Source: Bacteroidota bacterium
GTDB taxonomy: Bacteria > Bacteroidota > Ignavibacteria > UBA10030 > UBA6906
Assembly (NCBI GenBank): GCA_019637975.1
Contig: JAHBUR010000017.1
Location: 1 to 64,000, forward strand
Length of the DNA stretch: 64,000 nucleotides
Reading direction: 5' to 3'
The first letter of the stretch is position 1. The number at the start of each line of letters is the position of its first letter. Of the stretch, positions 8,137 to 18,379 are shown piece by piece. The position numbers were made by a program, and so were the translations under genes. The notes under the pieces are model-generated. The model was not told the DNA's origin and searched no databases. It worked only from the letters and a program-made list of their open reading frames with translations.

Positions 8137-8230
8137 CGACGGCACGCTGACTTGCATTCCTGTTCAAATTCAAGTATCCTTCTGTCACACATTCCGGCTG
8201 TACTCAATTATCACACTCCGGGGAGTTCGT

Positions 8231-9340
8231 ATGGCAAAGCCCTCACCTGCTGCACACTCGAAATCAGCGAAACCCTCATCCCTCGACCCCCTTATTGAAA
8301 AGCTGAATTCATTCTCTGCGGATAACTATTGGGATCTCGGAAAGTTTCTTGTTGAGAAGGTGATACCCGCTGCGTTGAAAGAAGGAATTTTCGGAGAACA
8401 GATTCTCAAGCGCATGGCGGACGTTCCGGGCTTCAAGTTCCCCTATCATATGTTGAAGCAATGTCAGATGTTCTATACGTACTACCCTGACGTTGAGAAG
8501 CGCCCTCTGCCTGAAATATTCTACTTCGAGCTTGCGACAAAAGTCGACGAAAGCCGCAAGAGAAGCGAATATGAAAAGACGGCAATAAGTCACAAATGGA
8601 CGATTTCCGACCTACAGAAGAAAATTCGTGAAGACGAACTTGTCCGGCGGGAAGATGAAAAGACACGCTTCGGTTTTGACTTGAAGGAACGGAACATCTG
8701 GTCGTTCGACACACCCGATCCGCGTTTCGGTAAAGCCGGCTTCAAGGGTCGTCTGCCCGGGCAGGTGATTGCCAACGCGCTGTTCTACTACACAGAACCG
8801 GGCTGGTTCGTTGTCGACCCGATGGCCGGAAGCGGCACAACAGGCGATGTTATCGGATCGGTTCCGTACTTTGCGAATCGTACGATGAAGATGTACGATA
8901 TCGAGCCATCGGATGAACGCATTCAGCGGGCGAATATTTTGCAAACGGGAATTCCCGAGCAATCCGGCACAGTTGACTATGTCTTCCTCGATCCGCCGTC
9001 GGATTTCTATCCAAAGGCCGGGGATTCTGATTTTTCCGCCGGCGCCGCGAAAGCGGATACGATGATGAAGCTGAAGTCGATTGCCCGCGAAGGCGTTCGC
9101 ATATTAAAATCAAAGGGCAGGCTCTCCATAGTTGTCGAACCGACAGTCGGGAATTTCGGCTTCATTGATTTTCCGTTTGAAGTCGCTTCCGTTATGAAGG
9201 AACTTGCGATGAAACCGGTGGGGAAAGTGTACCTGCCGCGGCGCGGAGACTCTGCAAAAGTGCGTGCGCACACATCAACTGAAGGGCCGAAGCCGATGAG
9301 CAGTGAGTGCCGAGAGTTGCTTACGTTTGAGAAGCCTTAA
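8231..9340 (+). CDS. Orphan DNA methyltransferase-like protein with a DPPS motif
   Basis: 369 residues, start supported by GGGGAG five bases upstream. Residues about 30-150 are helical (NYWDLGKFLVEKVIPAALKE, ISHKWTISDLQKKIREDELV) and recall the N-terminal helical part of DUF1016/YhcG proteins. Residues 184-206 (LFYYTEPGWFVVDPMAGSGT) carry methylase motifs X and I. Motif IV is VDYVFLDPPSDFY at 249-260. The S in place of the usual Y/F/W of [DNS]PP[YFW] is uncommon. The order X-I-IV fits a gamma-like arrangement. No restriction enzyme or specificity subunit is adjacent; the neighbours are aldolase and pterin dehydratase. It could be a solitary DNA methylase or a nucleic-acid methylase of unknown target. 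Confidence 0.65.
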   Translation: MAKPSPAAHSKSAKPSSLDPLIEKLNSFSADNYWDLGKFLVEKVIPAALKEGIFGEQILKRMADVPGFKFPYHMLKQCQMFYTYYPDVEKRPLPEIFYFELATKVDESRKRSEYEKTAISHKWTISDLQKKIREDELVRREDEKTRFGFDLKERNIWSFDTPDPRFGKAGFKGRLPGQVIANALFYYTEPGWFVVDPMAGSGTTGDVIGSVPYFANRTMKMYDIEPSDERIQRANILQTGIPEQSGTVDYVFLDPPSDFYPKAGDSDFSAGAAKADTMMKLKSIAREGVRILKSKGRLSIVVEPTVGNFGFIDFPFEVASVMKELAMKPVGKVYLPRRGDSAKVRAHTSTEGPKPMSSECRELLTFEKP

Positions 9341-9358
9341 GAACAAAGAAGGATCACT

Positions 9359-9649
9359 ATGGCCGAGCGAAAGAAACTATCCGACGAGGAAATTCAGGCT
9401 TCTGTTTCTGCTTTGACGGGTTGGAGTATTCAGAATGCAAAACTGCATAAAGAGTTCATTTTCAAGAACTTTGTTGAAGCGTTCGGCTTCATGTCACGTG
9501 TTGCGCTGATTGCGGAAGGTATGAACCATCATCCCGAATGGTTCAATGTGTACAATAAAGTTGTGATGGATTTGACGACGCACGATGCAAGCGGCATCAG
9601 CAATCTGGATTTCCAATTTGCAGGAAAAGTGGAAAGGTTGCTGCAATAA
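9359..9649 (+). CDS. phhB: Pterin-4a-carbinolamine dehydratase
   Basis: 96 residues, the usual size. Dehydrates 4a-hydroxytetrahydrobiopterin so that the pterin cofactor of aromatic amino-acid hydroxylases can be recycled. Seen: [22 protein letters not shown], then [20 protein letters not shown] with the catalytic histidines, and [15 protein letters not shown]. No hydroxylase lies in this window, and many bacteria carry the gene without one. It starts 19 bases after the methylase-like gene, so the two are probably in one transcript. A bidirectional terminator follows. Confidence 0.95.
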   Translation: MAERKKLSDEEIQASVSALTGWSIQNAKLHKEFIFKNFVEAFGFMSRVALIAEGMNHHPEWFNVYNKVVMDLTTHDASGISNLDFQFAGKVERLLQ

Positions 9650-9653
9650 CACA

Positions 9654-9675
9654 AAGGGGGAATTTCTTCCCCCTT
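9654..9675. terminator. Bidirectional terminator between phhB and a lipoprotein gene
   Basis: Perfect 9-bp stem AAGGGGGAA/TTCCCCCTT with loop TTTC between two convergent genes. The T-runs on both sides are weak. Confidence 0.6.
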
Positions 9676-9703
9676 ACTGATTTTGAGAATCCGTGGATGT
9701 TCT

Positions 9704-10300
9704 CTATTTCTTCAGTGACTGAACAAGGGAGTTGAAGTCACTCTCCGCCTCTGCGATGGTCTTTGCCGGTCCTGTTAGCTTGAAGAACACGGATCCTTCC
9801 GGTCCGGCCACAATCGCGCCAAGGAGCCTGTACTTCTCGAACTTCCCGCTTGATTGCATCATCGGGCCGCCCGGCGCAAGATACGTTCCGTCGATCTGCA
9901 CCAATTCCACCTTCATGCCGTTCACCTCTTTCGAGGATTGCTTCGGCTTGCCGTTCTCAAACTGATTCACCCAACGGTCGATGTTCATCTGGACGTCGCC
10001 ACCTTGTCCGCTACCGAAATAAAACACCCCGCACTCGCCGCCTTCCTTATCTCCGGCCGCGGCCGGAGTAGTGTACGTTGCAACTCTCATGGGCTTCTGT
10101 GATCCCTCACTCCATCGCTCCGGAACAGTCCAACTCACACCGGCGACCGAAGTTGCGCCTGTTACGCCAATATCGGGGTGGCCGCTGGGCAGTTGCTGCT
10201 GTATTTGCAGGTCACGCGGGGCTTCGGTTTGCGGTTTCTTGTCGTTGCAGCCGGCGAGCAGAATACCTGCGGCGGCAAAAAGGATGAAGAAGCGGCTCAT
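9704..10300 (-). CDS. Lipoprotein of unknown function
   Basis: 198 residues from the ATG at 10300, chosen because AAGGG lies seven bases before it and because the lipoprotein signal MSRFFILFAAAGILLAGC begins there. The ORF is open 27 codons further upstream without sense. After the lipidated cysteine come a Pro/Gln-rich linker and a compact domain (VSWTVPERWSEGSQKPMRVA, GECGVFYFGSGQGGDVQMNI, VNQFENGKP). It ends KTIAEAESDFNSLVQSLKK. Similar proteins in Bacteroidota and Planctomycetota have no known role. It is anchored in a membrane and convergent with phhB. Confidence 0.75.
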   Translation of the reverse strand: MSRFFILFAAAGILLAGCNDKKPQTEAPRDLQIQQQLPSGHPDIGVTGATSVAGVSWTVPERWSEGSQKPMRVATYTTPAAAGDKEGGECGVFYFGSGQGGDVQMNIDRWVNQFENGKPKQSSKEVNGMKVELVQIDGTYLAPGGPMMQSSGKFEKYRLLGAIVAGPEGSVFFKLTGPAKTIAEAESDFNSLVQSLKK

Positions 10301-10560
10301 AATACAACCCTTTGAAGATAGTGTTGGGGAAATGTGAATACGAAGTGTAGCTATGATAGCGGATTTCGCGTTTGCAAGCAAGCATATGAAGAGAATTTCA
10401 GAAAGGCGCGTGAAGTGAAGTACATCACCCTCCTGATCATGCCTGTTGAAAGGACGGGTCGATTTTTCTACATTCGAACTGCACTCGATTTCCGACCCGC
10501 GCTAATCACCGGGTCGTGTCAACCTCTACTCTGTTTCATCACCACGCGAGAGGAACTTCC

Positions 10561-13500
10561 ATGCAAAACTCCGGGCTGCGCAAGCGTTCACTCGTCGCTG
10601 TTGGATACGTGATCATCATTACCTGTATTTTCCTCGTCGATCTTCGTGAGCCGCTTGCCTTCGCAATCTGGCCCCTATATGTTCTTCCTTTGTTTCTTGC
10701 CCGGTTTCACCTGGGGAGAAGACTCTCCATGTTGTTCGCGCTTCTTTCCACCCTCTTCATCGCAATTGCATTTTTCGTTTCGCCGATGCAGGAATTGGCC
10801 TCCTACGATTCCGTGAACCGCGTGCTTGGTTGTGCCATTCTCTGGTTCATTGCAGGTTCCGGAGTGGGGCTGAACACGCGTGAAAAGTCGGGAGACGGAA
10901 CTCTGCCTGATTCGCATGATTGGACAGTCGTTCGCATTGTTGCCGCATACTTGATCGTCGCCGGAATCTGGATTCTCGCCTCCGACCACATGCTGGGCTC
11001 GCTCGTTTCAGACCCGGAAAAGCTCATCGAATTCTCCCAGGCAAAGGGATGGATCTTTGTGCTTTTCACGGGCACGCTTCTTTACGTACTGCTGCAGCGG
11101 TACGTCTCATCCCGCAAGCGCGTCGAGAACGACCTCCGCCGAAACCAGGAACGATTGAATCAGATCACCGGTGCAACGCCATCTCTCATTCTGGAAATTG
11201 ACCGGCAAGGCCGGATTCTGTTCGCAAATCGAATGCATGATGAAACCACTCCATTCCGTCACATCAACAGCCAGTTTGCCTCTTGGTTTCCCGAACGCCG
11301 GCAGCCGTTTTTCAGGAACCTGATTGAGGAGGTTTTCGCAACGGGGGCTTCGCAATCGGCTGACTTGGAAATTTTGCTTCCCAAAGCAACCGTGCAGACA
11401 TACGCCGCCGCTTTCACTCCTCTCCACACGGCGGACGGCATTTCAAGCGTTCTCGTGACGGCAACCGATATCACACGTAGAAAGCAGGCCGAAGATGCAT
11501 TGAAGGAAAGCGAGGAACGCTACAGGTCGCTGTTTGCCAACAGTCTCGATGCTGTGCTCCTGTCATCCCCCGATGGCCGCATTCACGCGGCAAACGCCGC
11601 CGCATGCGCCATGTTCGGATATACGGAAGATGAACTCCAGCATGTGGGAAGGCAGGGCATTCTCGATGAATCAGACGTTCTTGTAATCGACGCATTACAC
11701 CAACGCAATACCACGGGCAAATTCAAGGGTGAACTGACATTCACGGCGAAGGACGGAAGGCGCATCCCCTGTGAAGTCTCCTCCACCATATTCCCGGCAG
11801 CGAAAGGTGAAGATCGTACCAGCTGGATTATCAGGGATATCGTTGAACGCCGACGGCTGGAGGATGCCGTACGGCAAAGCGAAGAACGACTGCGCCTCGC
11901 ACTTTCAGCTGCAAACCAGGGCTTGTTTGATTTGAATATCGTAACGGGTGATGCCATCGTCAATGAGAATTACGCCTCAATGCTCGGCTACGATCTTAGT
12001 GAATTTCATGAGACAAATGCAAGCTGGATCAGCAGGCTTCATCCCGACGATTTCGAACGCGTGACGGCAACCTACAAGGCGTACGTTGCAGGCGAAATAC
12101 CGGAGTACAGTGTTGATTTCCGCCAGCGGACGAAGACCGGTAAATGGAAGTGGATTCTTTCCGTCGGGAGAATTGTCGAATATGACGTTGAAGGCAGGCC
12201 GTTGCGCATGCTCGGCACGCATGTGGACATCACGGACCGGAAAGCCAACGAAGAAAACCTTCTCAAGCTGAATCGCCTCTACTCCTTCATCAGTCAGGTC
12301 AACCAAGCCATTGTCAAGGCACCGACACGGCAGAAGGTGTTTGAAGATGTATGCAGAATTGCAGTTCAGTTCGGCAAGTTCCGAATGGCATGGCTCGGAG
12401 CCGTCGATGAACAGAACAATGTTGTTCCTGTAGCGCACGACGGCGCGGAGGATGGTTATCTTGCTGCTATCAAGAAGGTCACCGTCGACGAGACCCCCGA
12501 GGGAAGAGGACCCACGGGCAGGGCACTCAGGCTGGGAAAGCCCCAATTCTCCAACGATATTGCCGCTGATCCTCTCATGTCACCCTGGCGTGATGAGGCT
12601 TTGCGTCGTGGATATCGTTCGTCGATCGCATTGCCGCTTCATGTAAACGATCAGCTTATCGGATCTCTGAATTTGTATGCCGGAGAAACGAATTTCTTCA
12701 CACCTGACGAAATCAGTTTGCTTGAAACCGTCGCGAACGACATCTCTACTGCAATCGAAAAGTTGCAACAAGAGGAAGTCCGCAAACAAACAGAGGAACA
12801 AATCCTGTTTCAGGCACGCTTGCTTAACACTGTCGGGCAAGCAGTTATTGCAACGACTTTGGACGGGACAATCACCTACTGGAACAAGGCTGCCGAACTA
12901 CTTTACGGCTGGCCTGCTGCGGAAGCTACAGGGCGAAATATTCTGCAGACTATAATACCGGAATCATCCGGACATAATGCTGAAGATATTCTGAACGCGT
13001 TGGCGCAAGGAGCCACCTGGTCGGGCGAGTTTCTTGTCAGACGCCGCGATGGAACTACCTTTCCCGCAATGGTCAGCGACTCTCCTATCTATGATCAAAG
13101 CGGAAACCTTGTCGGTGTCATCGGCATCTCGACGGATATTACGGAACGGAAGCAAGTCATCGAGGATTTGCGAAAATCACATGAACGGTTCCAGATCCTC
13201 TCGAACGCCACAAACGATGCGATTTGGGATTGGGATATTCAAGCAGACAGAATATGGTGGAATGAAGCCTTCTACAAATTGTACAGCTACGAGCGTGATG
13301 CAATCTCCAACATCGCAAGCTGGGAACGTGCCGTACATCCGGACGATCGTGAACGCGTGACGGCGACATTCAGAGCGGCGCTGGAATATCGGGTCGACAC
13401 GTGGTCGGAGGAGTACCGCTTTCTTCACGCAGACGGAACCTACGGATATGTTGTTGATCGCGGATTTCTCGTTCGAAACGACGAAGGCAAGCCCGTCCGC

Positions 13501-14661
13501 ATGATTGGTTCAATGCTGGATATCACATCACTGAAACTGGCCGAGTTGGATCAACGGTTCCTCGCGGAAGAACGGAGCCGGCTCGTCAAACAGCTTCAGC
13601 TTCAATTCGACAGGATGCCGATCGGGTACGTACTCCTGAATGAACAACTTAGGATTACCGAATGGAATCCGAGTTGCGAGCGCATCTTCGGATATTCCCG
13701 GGAGGAGGTTATCGGCAAGCACCCGTATGATCTTGTTGTCCCCCCTTCGGCAAGGAATTTTGTCCAAAACTTTGTCGAGGAGTTGAAGCAATCCAATCAG
13801 ACTCTGAGCGCAATCAACGAAAACATGACAAAAGACGGCAGAACAATCCTGTGCGAGTGGTTTGACACGCCGCTGAAAGACGATCATGGCAACTACATCG
13901 GCCTCATGGCAATGGTGCAAGATGTGACGGAGAGAAAGAAAGCCGAAGTGGAACTGATCCGTTCCAATGAGCAGTTGCGCCAACTGTCCAGGCATCTCCG
14001 GTCCGTACGCGAAGAGGAACAGAAAAGGATCTCCCTTGAAATCCATGATGAACTTGGCCAACAACTGACGGCACTGAAATTCGAGGCGGCAATGATCGAG
14101 AAGGCCGCTCTCCGCATCGACAAGCAAATTAACAGCGGGCCTATTCTGGACCACGTGCACGGACTGGAGAGCATCATCGACACAGCCATTTCGACAGTCA
14201 GGCGGATTGCAACCGAACTGCGGCCCGGCGTGCTTGACAGACTTGGCCCTATGGAGGCGCTTGAGTGGCAAGCTCAGGAATTTCAGAAGCGAACAGGGAT
14301 TGTGTGCACATTCCATTCAGATGCCTCCCCCGACAATGTTGACGAGGACACTGCCACAACACTGTTCCGGGTGTTCCAGGAAACGCTTACCAATGTTGCA
14401 CGCCATGCAGAAGCGTCGAACGTGCGGTCGCTGCTCACCGAGCGTGATGGTTTTCTGGAGCTTCAGGTTATCGACAACGGACGCGGAATCAGTGCCGAAG
14501 AAATTGCCAACACAACTTCCCTTGGCCTTCTTGGAATATCGGAACGGGCACGCATGGCGGGCGGAACCGCATCCATACACGGTACTGCGGGTCAAGGAAC
14601 CACGGTAATCCTACGGTTGCCTCTTGTCGGATCTCCTCATCATCATAAGACACGCGCATGA
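10561..14661 (+). CDS. Membrane sensor histidine kinase with six PAS domains and a GAF domain (HisKA_3 type)
   Basis: 1366 residues from the ATG at 10561 (AGAGGAA five bases upstream); an in-frame ATG at 10516 adds 15 residues without an SD. About six membrane segments occupy residues 9-180. PAS or PAC modules lie near 196-300, 314-435, 439-565, 748-870, 874-1000 and 1012-1135, with a GAF domain near 565-735. The dimerisation/phosphoacceptor part is HisKA_3 (KRISLEIHDELGQQLTALKF), with His about 1162. The ATPase shows FQETLTNVARHAEASNV and GLLGISERARMAGG. This is the NarX/DegS class, whose partner is the overlapping NarL-type regulator. Ligands are unknown; stacked PAS and GAF suggest several cytoplasmic inputs. 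Confidence 0.92.
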   Translation: MQNSGLRKRSLVAVGYVIIITCIFLVDLREPLAFAIWPLYVLPLFLARFHLGRRLSMLFALLSTLFIAIAFFVSPMQELASYDSVNRVLGCAILWFIAGSGVGLNTREKSGDGTLPDSHDWTVVRIVAAYLIVAGIWILASDHMLGSLVSDPEKLIEFSQAKGWIFVLFTGTLLYVLLQRYVSSRKRVENDLRRNQERLNQITGATPSLILEIDRQGRILFANRMHDETTPFRHINSQFASWFPERRQPFFRNLIEEVFATGASQSADLEILLPKATVQTYAAAFTPLHTADGISSVLVTATDITRRKQAEDALKESEERYRSLFANSLDAVLLSSPDGRIHAANAAACAMFGYTEDELQHVGRQGILDESDVLVIDALHQRNTTGKFKGELTFTAKDGRRIPCEVSSTIFPAAKGEDRTSWIIRDIVERRRLEDAVRQSEERLRLALSAANQGLFDLNIVTGDAIVNENYASMLGYDLSEFHETNASWISRLHPDDFERVTATYKAYVAGEIPEYSVDFRQRTKTGKWKWILSVGRIVEYDVEGRPLRMLGTHVDITDRKANEENLLKLNRLYSFISQVNQAIVKAPTRQKVFEDVCRIAVQFGKFRMAWLGAVDEQNNVVPVAHDGAEDGYLAAIKKVTVDETPEGRGPTGRALRLGKPQFSNDIAADPLMSPWRDEALRRGYRSSIALPLHVNDQLIGSLNLYAGETNFFTPDEISLLETVANDISTAIEKLQQEEVRKQTEEQILFQARLLNTVGQAVIATTLDGTITYWNKAAELLYGWPAAEATGRNILQTIIPESSGHNAEDILNALAQGATWSGEFLVRRRDGTTFPAMVSDSPIYDQSGNLVGVIGISTDITERKQVIEDLRKSHERFQILSNATNDAIWDWDIQADRIWWNEAFYKLYSYERDAISNIASWERAVHPDDRERVTATFRAALEYRVDTWSEEYRFLHADGTYGYVVDRGFLVRNDEGKPVRMIGSMLDITSLKLAELDQRFLAEERSRLVKQLQLQFDRMPIGYVLLNEQLRITEWNPSCERIFGYSREEVIGKHPYDLVVPPSARNFVQNFVEELKQSNQTLSAINENMTKDGRTILCEWFDTPLKDDHGNYIGLMAMVQDVTERKKAEVELIRSNEQLRQLSRHLRSVREEEQKRISLEIHDELGQQLTALKFEAAMIEKAALRIDKQINSGPILDHVHGLESIIDTAISTVRRIATELRPGVLDRLGPMEALEWQAQEFQKRTGIVCTFHSDASPDNVDEDTATTLFRVFQETLTNVARHAEASNVRSLLTERDGFLELQVIDNGRGISAEEIANTTSLGLLGISERARMAGGTASIHGTAGQGTTVILRLPLVGSPHHHKTRA

Positions 14662-15290
14662 TTCGCATACTTGTAGCCGACGACCACGCCATGGTGCGTG
14701 AAGGACTCAAAAAGACGCTTGGCGACGAACCCGACATGCGTGTTGTTGGAGAGGCGAAAGACGCACGCGAAGTTCTCTCGCTTGCCCGTGACGTTCCCGC
14801 CGATGTTCTTGTTCTTGATATTTCCATGCCGGGCGAAAGCGGACTCTCGATCTTGCACGAACTCTCAAAAACTGCAAAACACCTGCGCGTTCTCATTCTC
14901 AGTATGCACCCCGAGGAACGATTCGCCGTCCGCGCATTGAAGGAGGGCGCATCCGGGTATCTGACGAAAGAATCTGCCCCTCACGAGCTTGCAATGGCAA
15001 TCAGAAAAATTGCCTCAGGCCGGAAATATATCAGCACAGGAATGGCGGAAAAGCTGGCCGACGGATTGCAGAGCGGTAACACTGCGTTACCACACGAACT
15101 TCTGTCAGAACGCGAATATGAGGTGTTTTTGCAGCTTGCTTCAGGCAGGTCCGTAGGCGATGTTGCAAAAGTCCTTTCATTGAGCATTCCTACCATCAGT
15201 ACACATCGCAGACGTATTCTGGAGAAGATGCACCTCCGCACGAATGCCGAGATTATTCAGTACGCGTATGCCAACAAATTGATTCATTAA
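14658..15290 (+). CDS. NarL/FixJ-family response regulator
   Basis: 210 residues. An N-terminal receiver domain (MIRILVADDHAMVREGLKKT, acceptor Asp54 in VLVLDISMPGESG, Lys near 105 in YLTKESAP) joins a LuxR-type HTH (LLSEREYEVFLQLASGRSVG, then LSLSIPTISTHRRRILEKMH). The start ATG overlaps the kinase stop as ATGA, so the pair is translationally coupled and very likely cognate. It should bind DNA as a dimer when phosphorylated. Targets are unknown; the 220-base gap downstream leads to the second kinase gene. Confidence 0.95.
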   Translation: MIRILVADDHAMVREGLKKTLGDEPDMRVVGEAKDAREVLSLARDVPADVLVLDISMPGESGLSILHELSKTAKHLRVLILSMHPEERFAVRALKEGASGYLTKESAPHELAMAIRKIASGRKYISTGMAEKLADGLQSGNTALPHELLSEREYEVFLQLASGRSVGDVAKVLSLSIPTISTHRRRILEKMHLRTNAEIIQYAYANKLIH

Positions 15291-15508
15291 CGGAAGGCAC
15301 GCCTTGACTCGCCATTAAACCGGTGTTTGTTCACACCGCTTCGGGCAAGTCCATCCTGCCAAATCGTCATCAGCGATATTGCTGTCAGCGGTATGATGAT
15401 TTGTAAATCATACTCCTGACTACGCCTGCCGCCTCTCCCGGTCACTATCTTTCCGGTACACCTTTCTGACATGTGGCAGAAAGTCAAAGTCGTAACGGGG
15501 GAAACGCG

Positions 15509-18379
15509 ATGTCAATAACAATTCTGAATACTCATGCTGCGCCGCAGGGCGAGGCAAGACGTTCTGTGTCCCTCGACATCATGAGCAAGGATCGGCTCGA
15601 GCGTATCCTGCAATACATGCATGATATTGTCGGCGAAGCGGACCTTGCCGGAATGTTCTTATACGCAAGTCCGTCATACAAAACCGTGCTGGGATACGAG
15701 CCGGAGGAACTTCTTGGCCGTTCGATCTTCGAGTTTGTCCACGGTGATGATGTGTGTGCTGTTCTGATTACGTTTGACAACGCCATCAAGACCAAATCCT
15801 CCGGGAGAGTGCAGTTCCGTTGCCGCAAAGCCGACGGCGAGTACATCTGGATGGAAGCCACCGGCAATGCAATCGTGAATGACGGTGAGGTCACAGGGGC
15901 GGTATTCAGTGCCCGCGACATTACGGAGCGTGTTGTTGCAGAGAAGAGTGTAGCCCACAATCATGCCCTGCTCCATGCCATCCTTGAGAGCAGCGATTCG
16001 GCAGTGTTTTCGGTCGACGGCAACCATTGTTACACCTCCTTCAACAAGGTTCACGCAACGTTCATGCGCGAGCTGTATGGCGTAGATATCCGCCCCGGCA
16101 CGAGCATATTTGATTTTATGCCGGATGATTCTCTCACGTCCCAATTTAAAAAGCATCTGGAAAGAGCGTTGCGAGGGGAGTGTTCTTCGATTGACCTGCT
16201 GCATCGAAAAGAGGGCAGGTACTTTCAATGCACGTTCACGCCCATCCGAATGACTGCGGGAGATGTCTCAGGAGCCGCCATATTCGCGCGGGATATTACG
16301 CAACAACAACAGAATCTACGAGAGACCCTTGAACAAAAGCAGTTTCTGGAGGCGCTACTCGACGTCATTCCTCTTCCGGTATTTTATAAGAATCTCGAAG
16401 GCACATACCTCGGTGTCAACAGGGCATTCCAACAAATGGCGGGGAAAACCCGCGAACAACTTCTTGTAAGTACCGTTACCGATTTTACGACAGAGGATGA
16501 AAGCAAGATTCATCTTCAAGAAGATCAAGAAGTACACACGAATCGCCAACTCAGCGTCTATCATATCCCTTTTAAGGATAATGCAGGCAAAGTGCATCAA
16601 CTGATCGTGCACAAGGCGCCCTATTTCGACATCAGCGGAAATCTCGCAGGGGTCGTCGGCGTCTCGATGGACGTAACAGAACTGAAAAGTACCTACGACA
16701 AGTTGAACGCCGTCGTGTCGCAAAAGGATCTTCTTCTGAAGGAAACCACGCGACAGCGTGCTTACTTCCAGCAACTGTTCGAGGCATCTCCCGACGCTAT
16801 TGCAATTGTGGGACGGGAGGGTTTCCTGGTCGATATCAACCGGGCATTCACGGATATGTTTCACTACCGTCCCGATGAGGTTCGCGGCAGAAGACTTGAA
16901 GACTTGGTGGTTCCTCCCGGACTTCCTAAAGACTCCATCAAGCAGGCGGCGCTGAAAGGCGAGGTGGTTCGCAGCGAAACGCAGCGGATGCGAAAAGACG
17001 GCTCGAAGTTCACTGCATCTGTAGTTGTCTCGCCCATTCTGTTAAATGAGAGCACTGTCGGCCTTTATGCGGTGTACAGAGATATCTCTGCACGGAAAGC
17101 TGCCGAGGCCCGGCTTCAGCAACTCTCCGTCGCGGTGGAGCAAAGTCCCGCCTCTATTGTCATTACAGACACATCCGGTGCAATACAGTATGTGAACAAG
17201 AAGTTCACTGATGTAACCGGCTACACACTTGAGGAAGTTGTTGGCAAAAATCCCCGCATACTCAAATCGGGTGAAACTGGTGCTGAGGTATACCGGAAGT
17301 TGTGGGAAACCATCACGGCGGGGGGTGAATGGATCGGTGAGCTTCATAACAAAACCAAGTTCGGTGAGTTGTACTGGGAGATGGCTCATATTAGCGGCAT
17401 CAAAAACGAGAACGGCGTTGTGACAAGCTTTCTTGCAGTCAAGGAAGATATCACCAGGCAGAAGCATGTCGAACAACTCCGCGTTCACCTTGAAAGCGAA
17501 CTCCGCTCGCGCAACGTGGAGTTGGAGAAAACACTTGCCGAAATGAAGCGAATTCAGGAAGGCCTCATCCAATCGGAGAAGATGGCATCCATTGGCTTGT
17601 TGACCGCGGGCATCGCGCACGAGATTAATAACCCGCTTGCATTTGTTTCGAGCAACCTGAATCGTTTCAAAGAATATTTCGAGGATGTCATCACCCTGTT
17701 GGATGCGTGGCGGGAACTCGGCAAAATCCTCCCCGCCGACGGGACTGCCGCACAGCCTCTTGCCGAATTGCGTTCGAAGGAAGAACAGATCGATCTCGCA
17801 TTCGTAAAAGAAGATTTCGGCACATTGATGCAGCACTCGCGTGTGGGCGCCGATCGGATCAAGTCAATTGTCGAGCAACTTCGCGGTTTCTCGCACATGA
17901 GCGATGCCGTTGACAGTGCCGCCGATATCAACAAGGCGCTTGAAGATTCCGTGACGTTGTCATGGAACGAAATCAAATACAAGGCAACAGTGAATAGGGA
18001 ATACGGGGAAATTCCGCCGGTGTCGTGCAACCTTGGCGAGTTGAAGCAGGTATTTGTAAATCTACTCGTCAACGCAGCGCATGCTGTTGAGCCGATGGGG
18101 TTGATCACGCTGCGAACGTCGGTGTGTGATGATTATGCGGTGGTTGAAATTACCGACACAGGATGCGGCATACCGGCGGAGAATCTCCCTAAAATTTTCG
18201 ACCCCTTCTTTACGACTAAACCGGTCGGGAAGGGAACGGGGTTAGGCCTGTGGATTTCAGCCACCATCATACAAAAACACGCCGGAACGATATCCGTGAA
18301 GAGCACGGTCGGGACCGGATCTACATTTGCCATCCGTCTGCCGTATCGGGAGAAGGGAAAAGGAGAGATAGCGGAATGA
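15509..18379 (+). CDS. Soluble hybrid-free sensor histidine kinase with five PAS domains (NtrB-like)
   Basis: 956 residues from the ATG at 15509, which has GGGGGAAA at the right distance; the upstream in-frame ATG at 15473 lacks an SD. No membrane segment is visible, so it is cytoplasmic. PAS modules lie near 29-150, 151-272, 278-395, 415-530 and 534-655, a short coiled coil follows, and HisKA has SIGLLTAGIAHEINNPLAFV with the phosphoacceptor His704. The ATPase has LKQVFVNLLVNAAHAVEPMG, DTGCGIPAEN, FDPFFTTKPVGKGTGLGL. It has no receiver of its own. Its stop overlaps the start of the REC-HDOD gene, which is the likely phosphate recipient together with the next REC gene. Confidence 0.92.
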   Translation: MSITILNTHAAPQGEARRSVSLDIMSKDRLERILQYMHDIVGEADLAGMFLYASPSYKTVLGYEPEELLGRSIFEFVHGDDVCAVLITFDNAIKTKSSGRVQFRCRKADGEYIWMEATGNAIVNDGEVTGAVFSARDITERVVAEKSVAHNHALLHAILESSDSAVFSVDGNHCYTSFNKVHATFMRELYGVDIRPGTSIFDFMPDDSLTSQFKKHLERALRGECSSIDLLHRKEGRYFQCTFTPIRMTAGDVSGAAIFARDITQQQQNLRETLEQKQFLEALLDVIPLPVFYKNLEGTYLGVNRAFQQMAGKTREQLLVSTVTDFTTEDESKIHLQEDQEVHTNRQLSVYHIPFKDNAGKVHQLIVHKAPYFDISGNLAGVVGVSMDVTELKSTYDKLNAVVSQKDLLLKETTRQRAYFQQLFEASPDAIAIVGREGFLVDINRAFTDMFHYRPDEVRGRRLEDLVVPPGLPKDSIKQAALKGEVVRSETQRMRKDGSKFTASVVVSPILLNESTVGLYAVYRDISARKAAEARLQQLSVAVEQSPASIVITDTSGAIQYVNKKFTDVTGYTLEEVVGKNPRILKSGETGAEVYRKLWETITAGGEWIGELHNKTKFGELYWEMAHISGIKNENGVVTSFLAVKEDITRQKHVEQLRVHLESELRSRNVELEKTLAEMKRIQEGLIQSEKMASIGLLTAGIAHEINNPLAFVSSNLNRFKEYFEDVITLLDAWRELGKILPADGTAAQPLAELRSKEEQIDLAFVKEDFGTLMQHSRVGADRIKSIVEQLRGFSHMSDAVDSAADINKALEDSVTLSWNEIKYKATVNREYGEIPPVSCNLGELKQVFVNLLVNAAHAVEPMGLITLRTSVCDDYAVVEITDTGCGIPAENLPKIFDPFFTTKPVGKGTGLGLWISATIIQKHAGTISVKSTVGTGSTFAIRLPYREKGKGEIAE

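Noticed and set aside
7350-8207. Minus-strand ORF of 285 residues
   Set aside because: Antisense to fbaB, whose motifs are complete.
13528-14316. Minus-strand ORF of 262 residues
   Set aside because: Antisense to the kinase PAS and HisKA_3 region; no recognisable domain.
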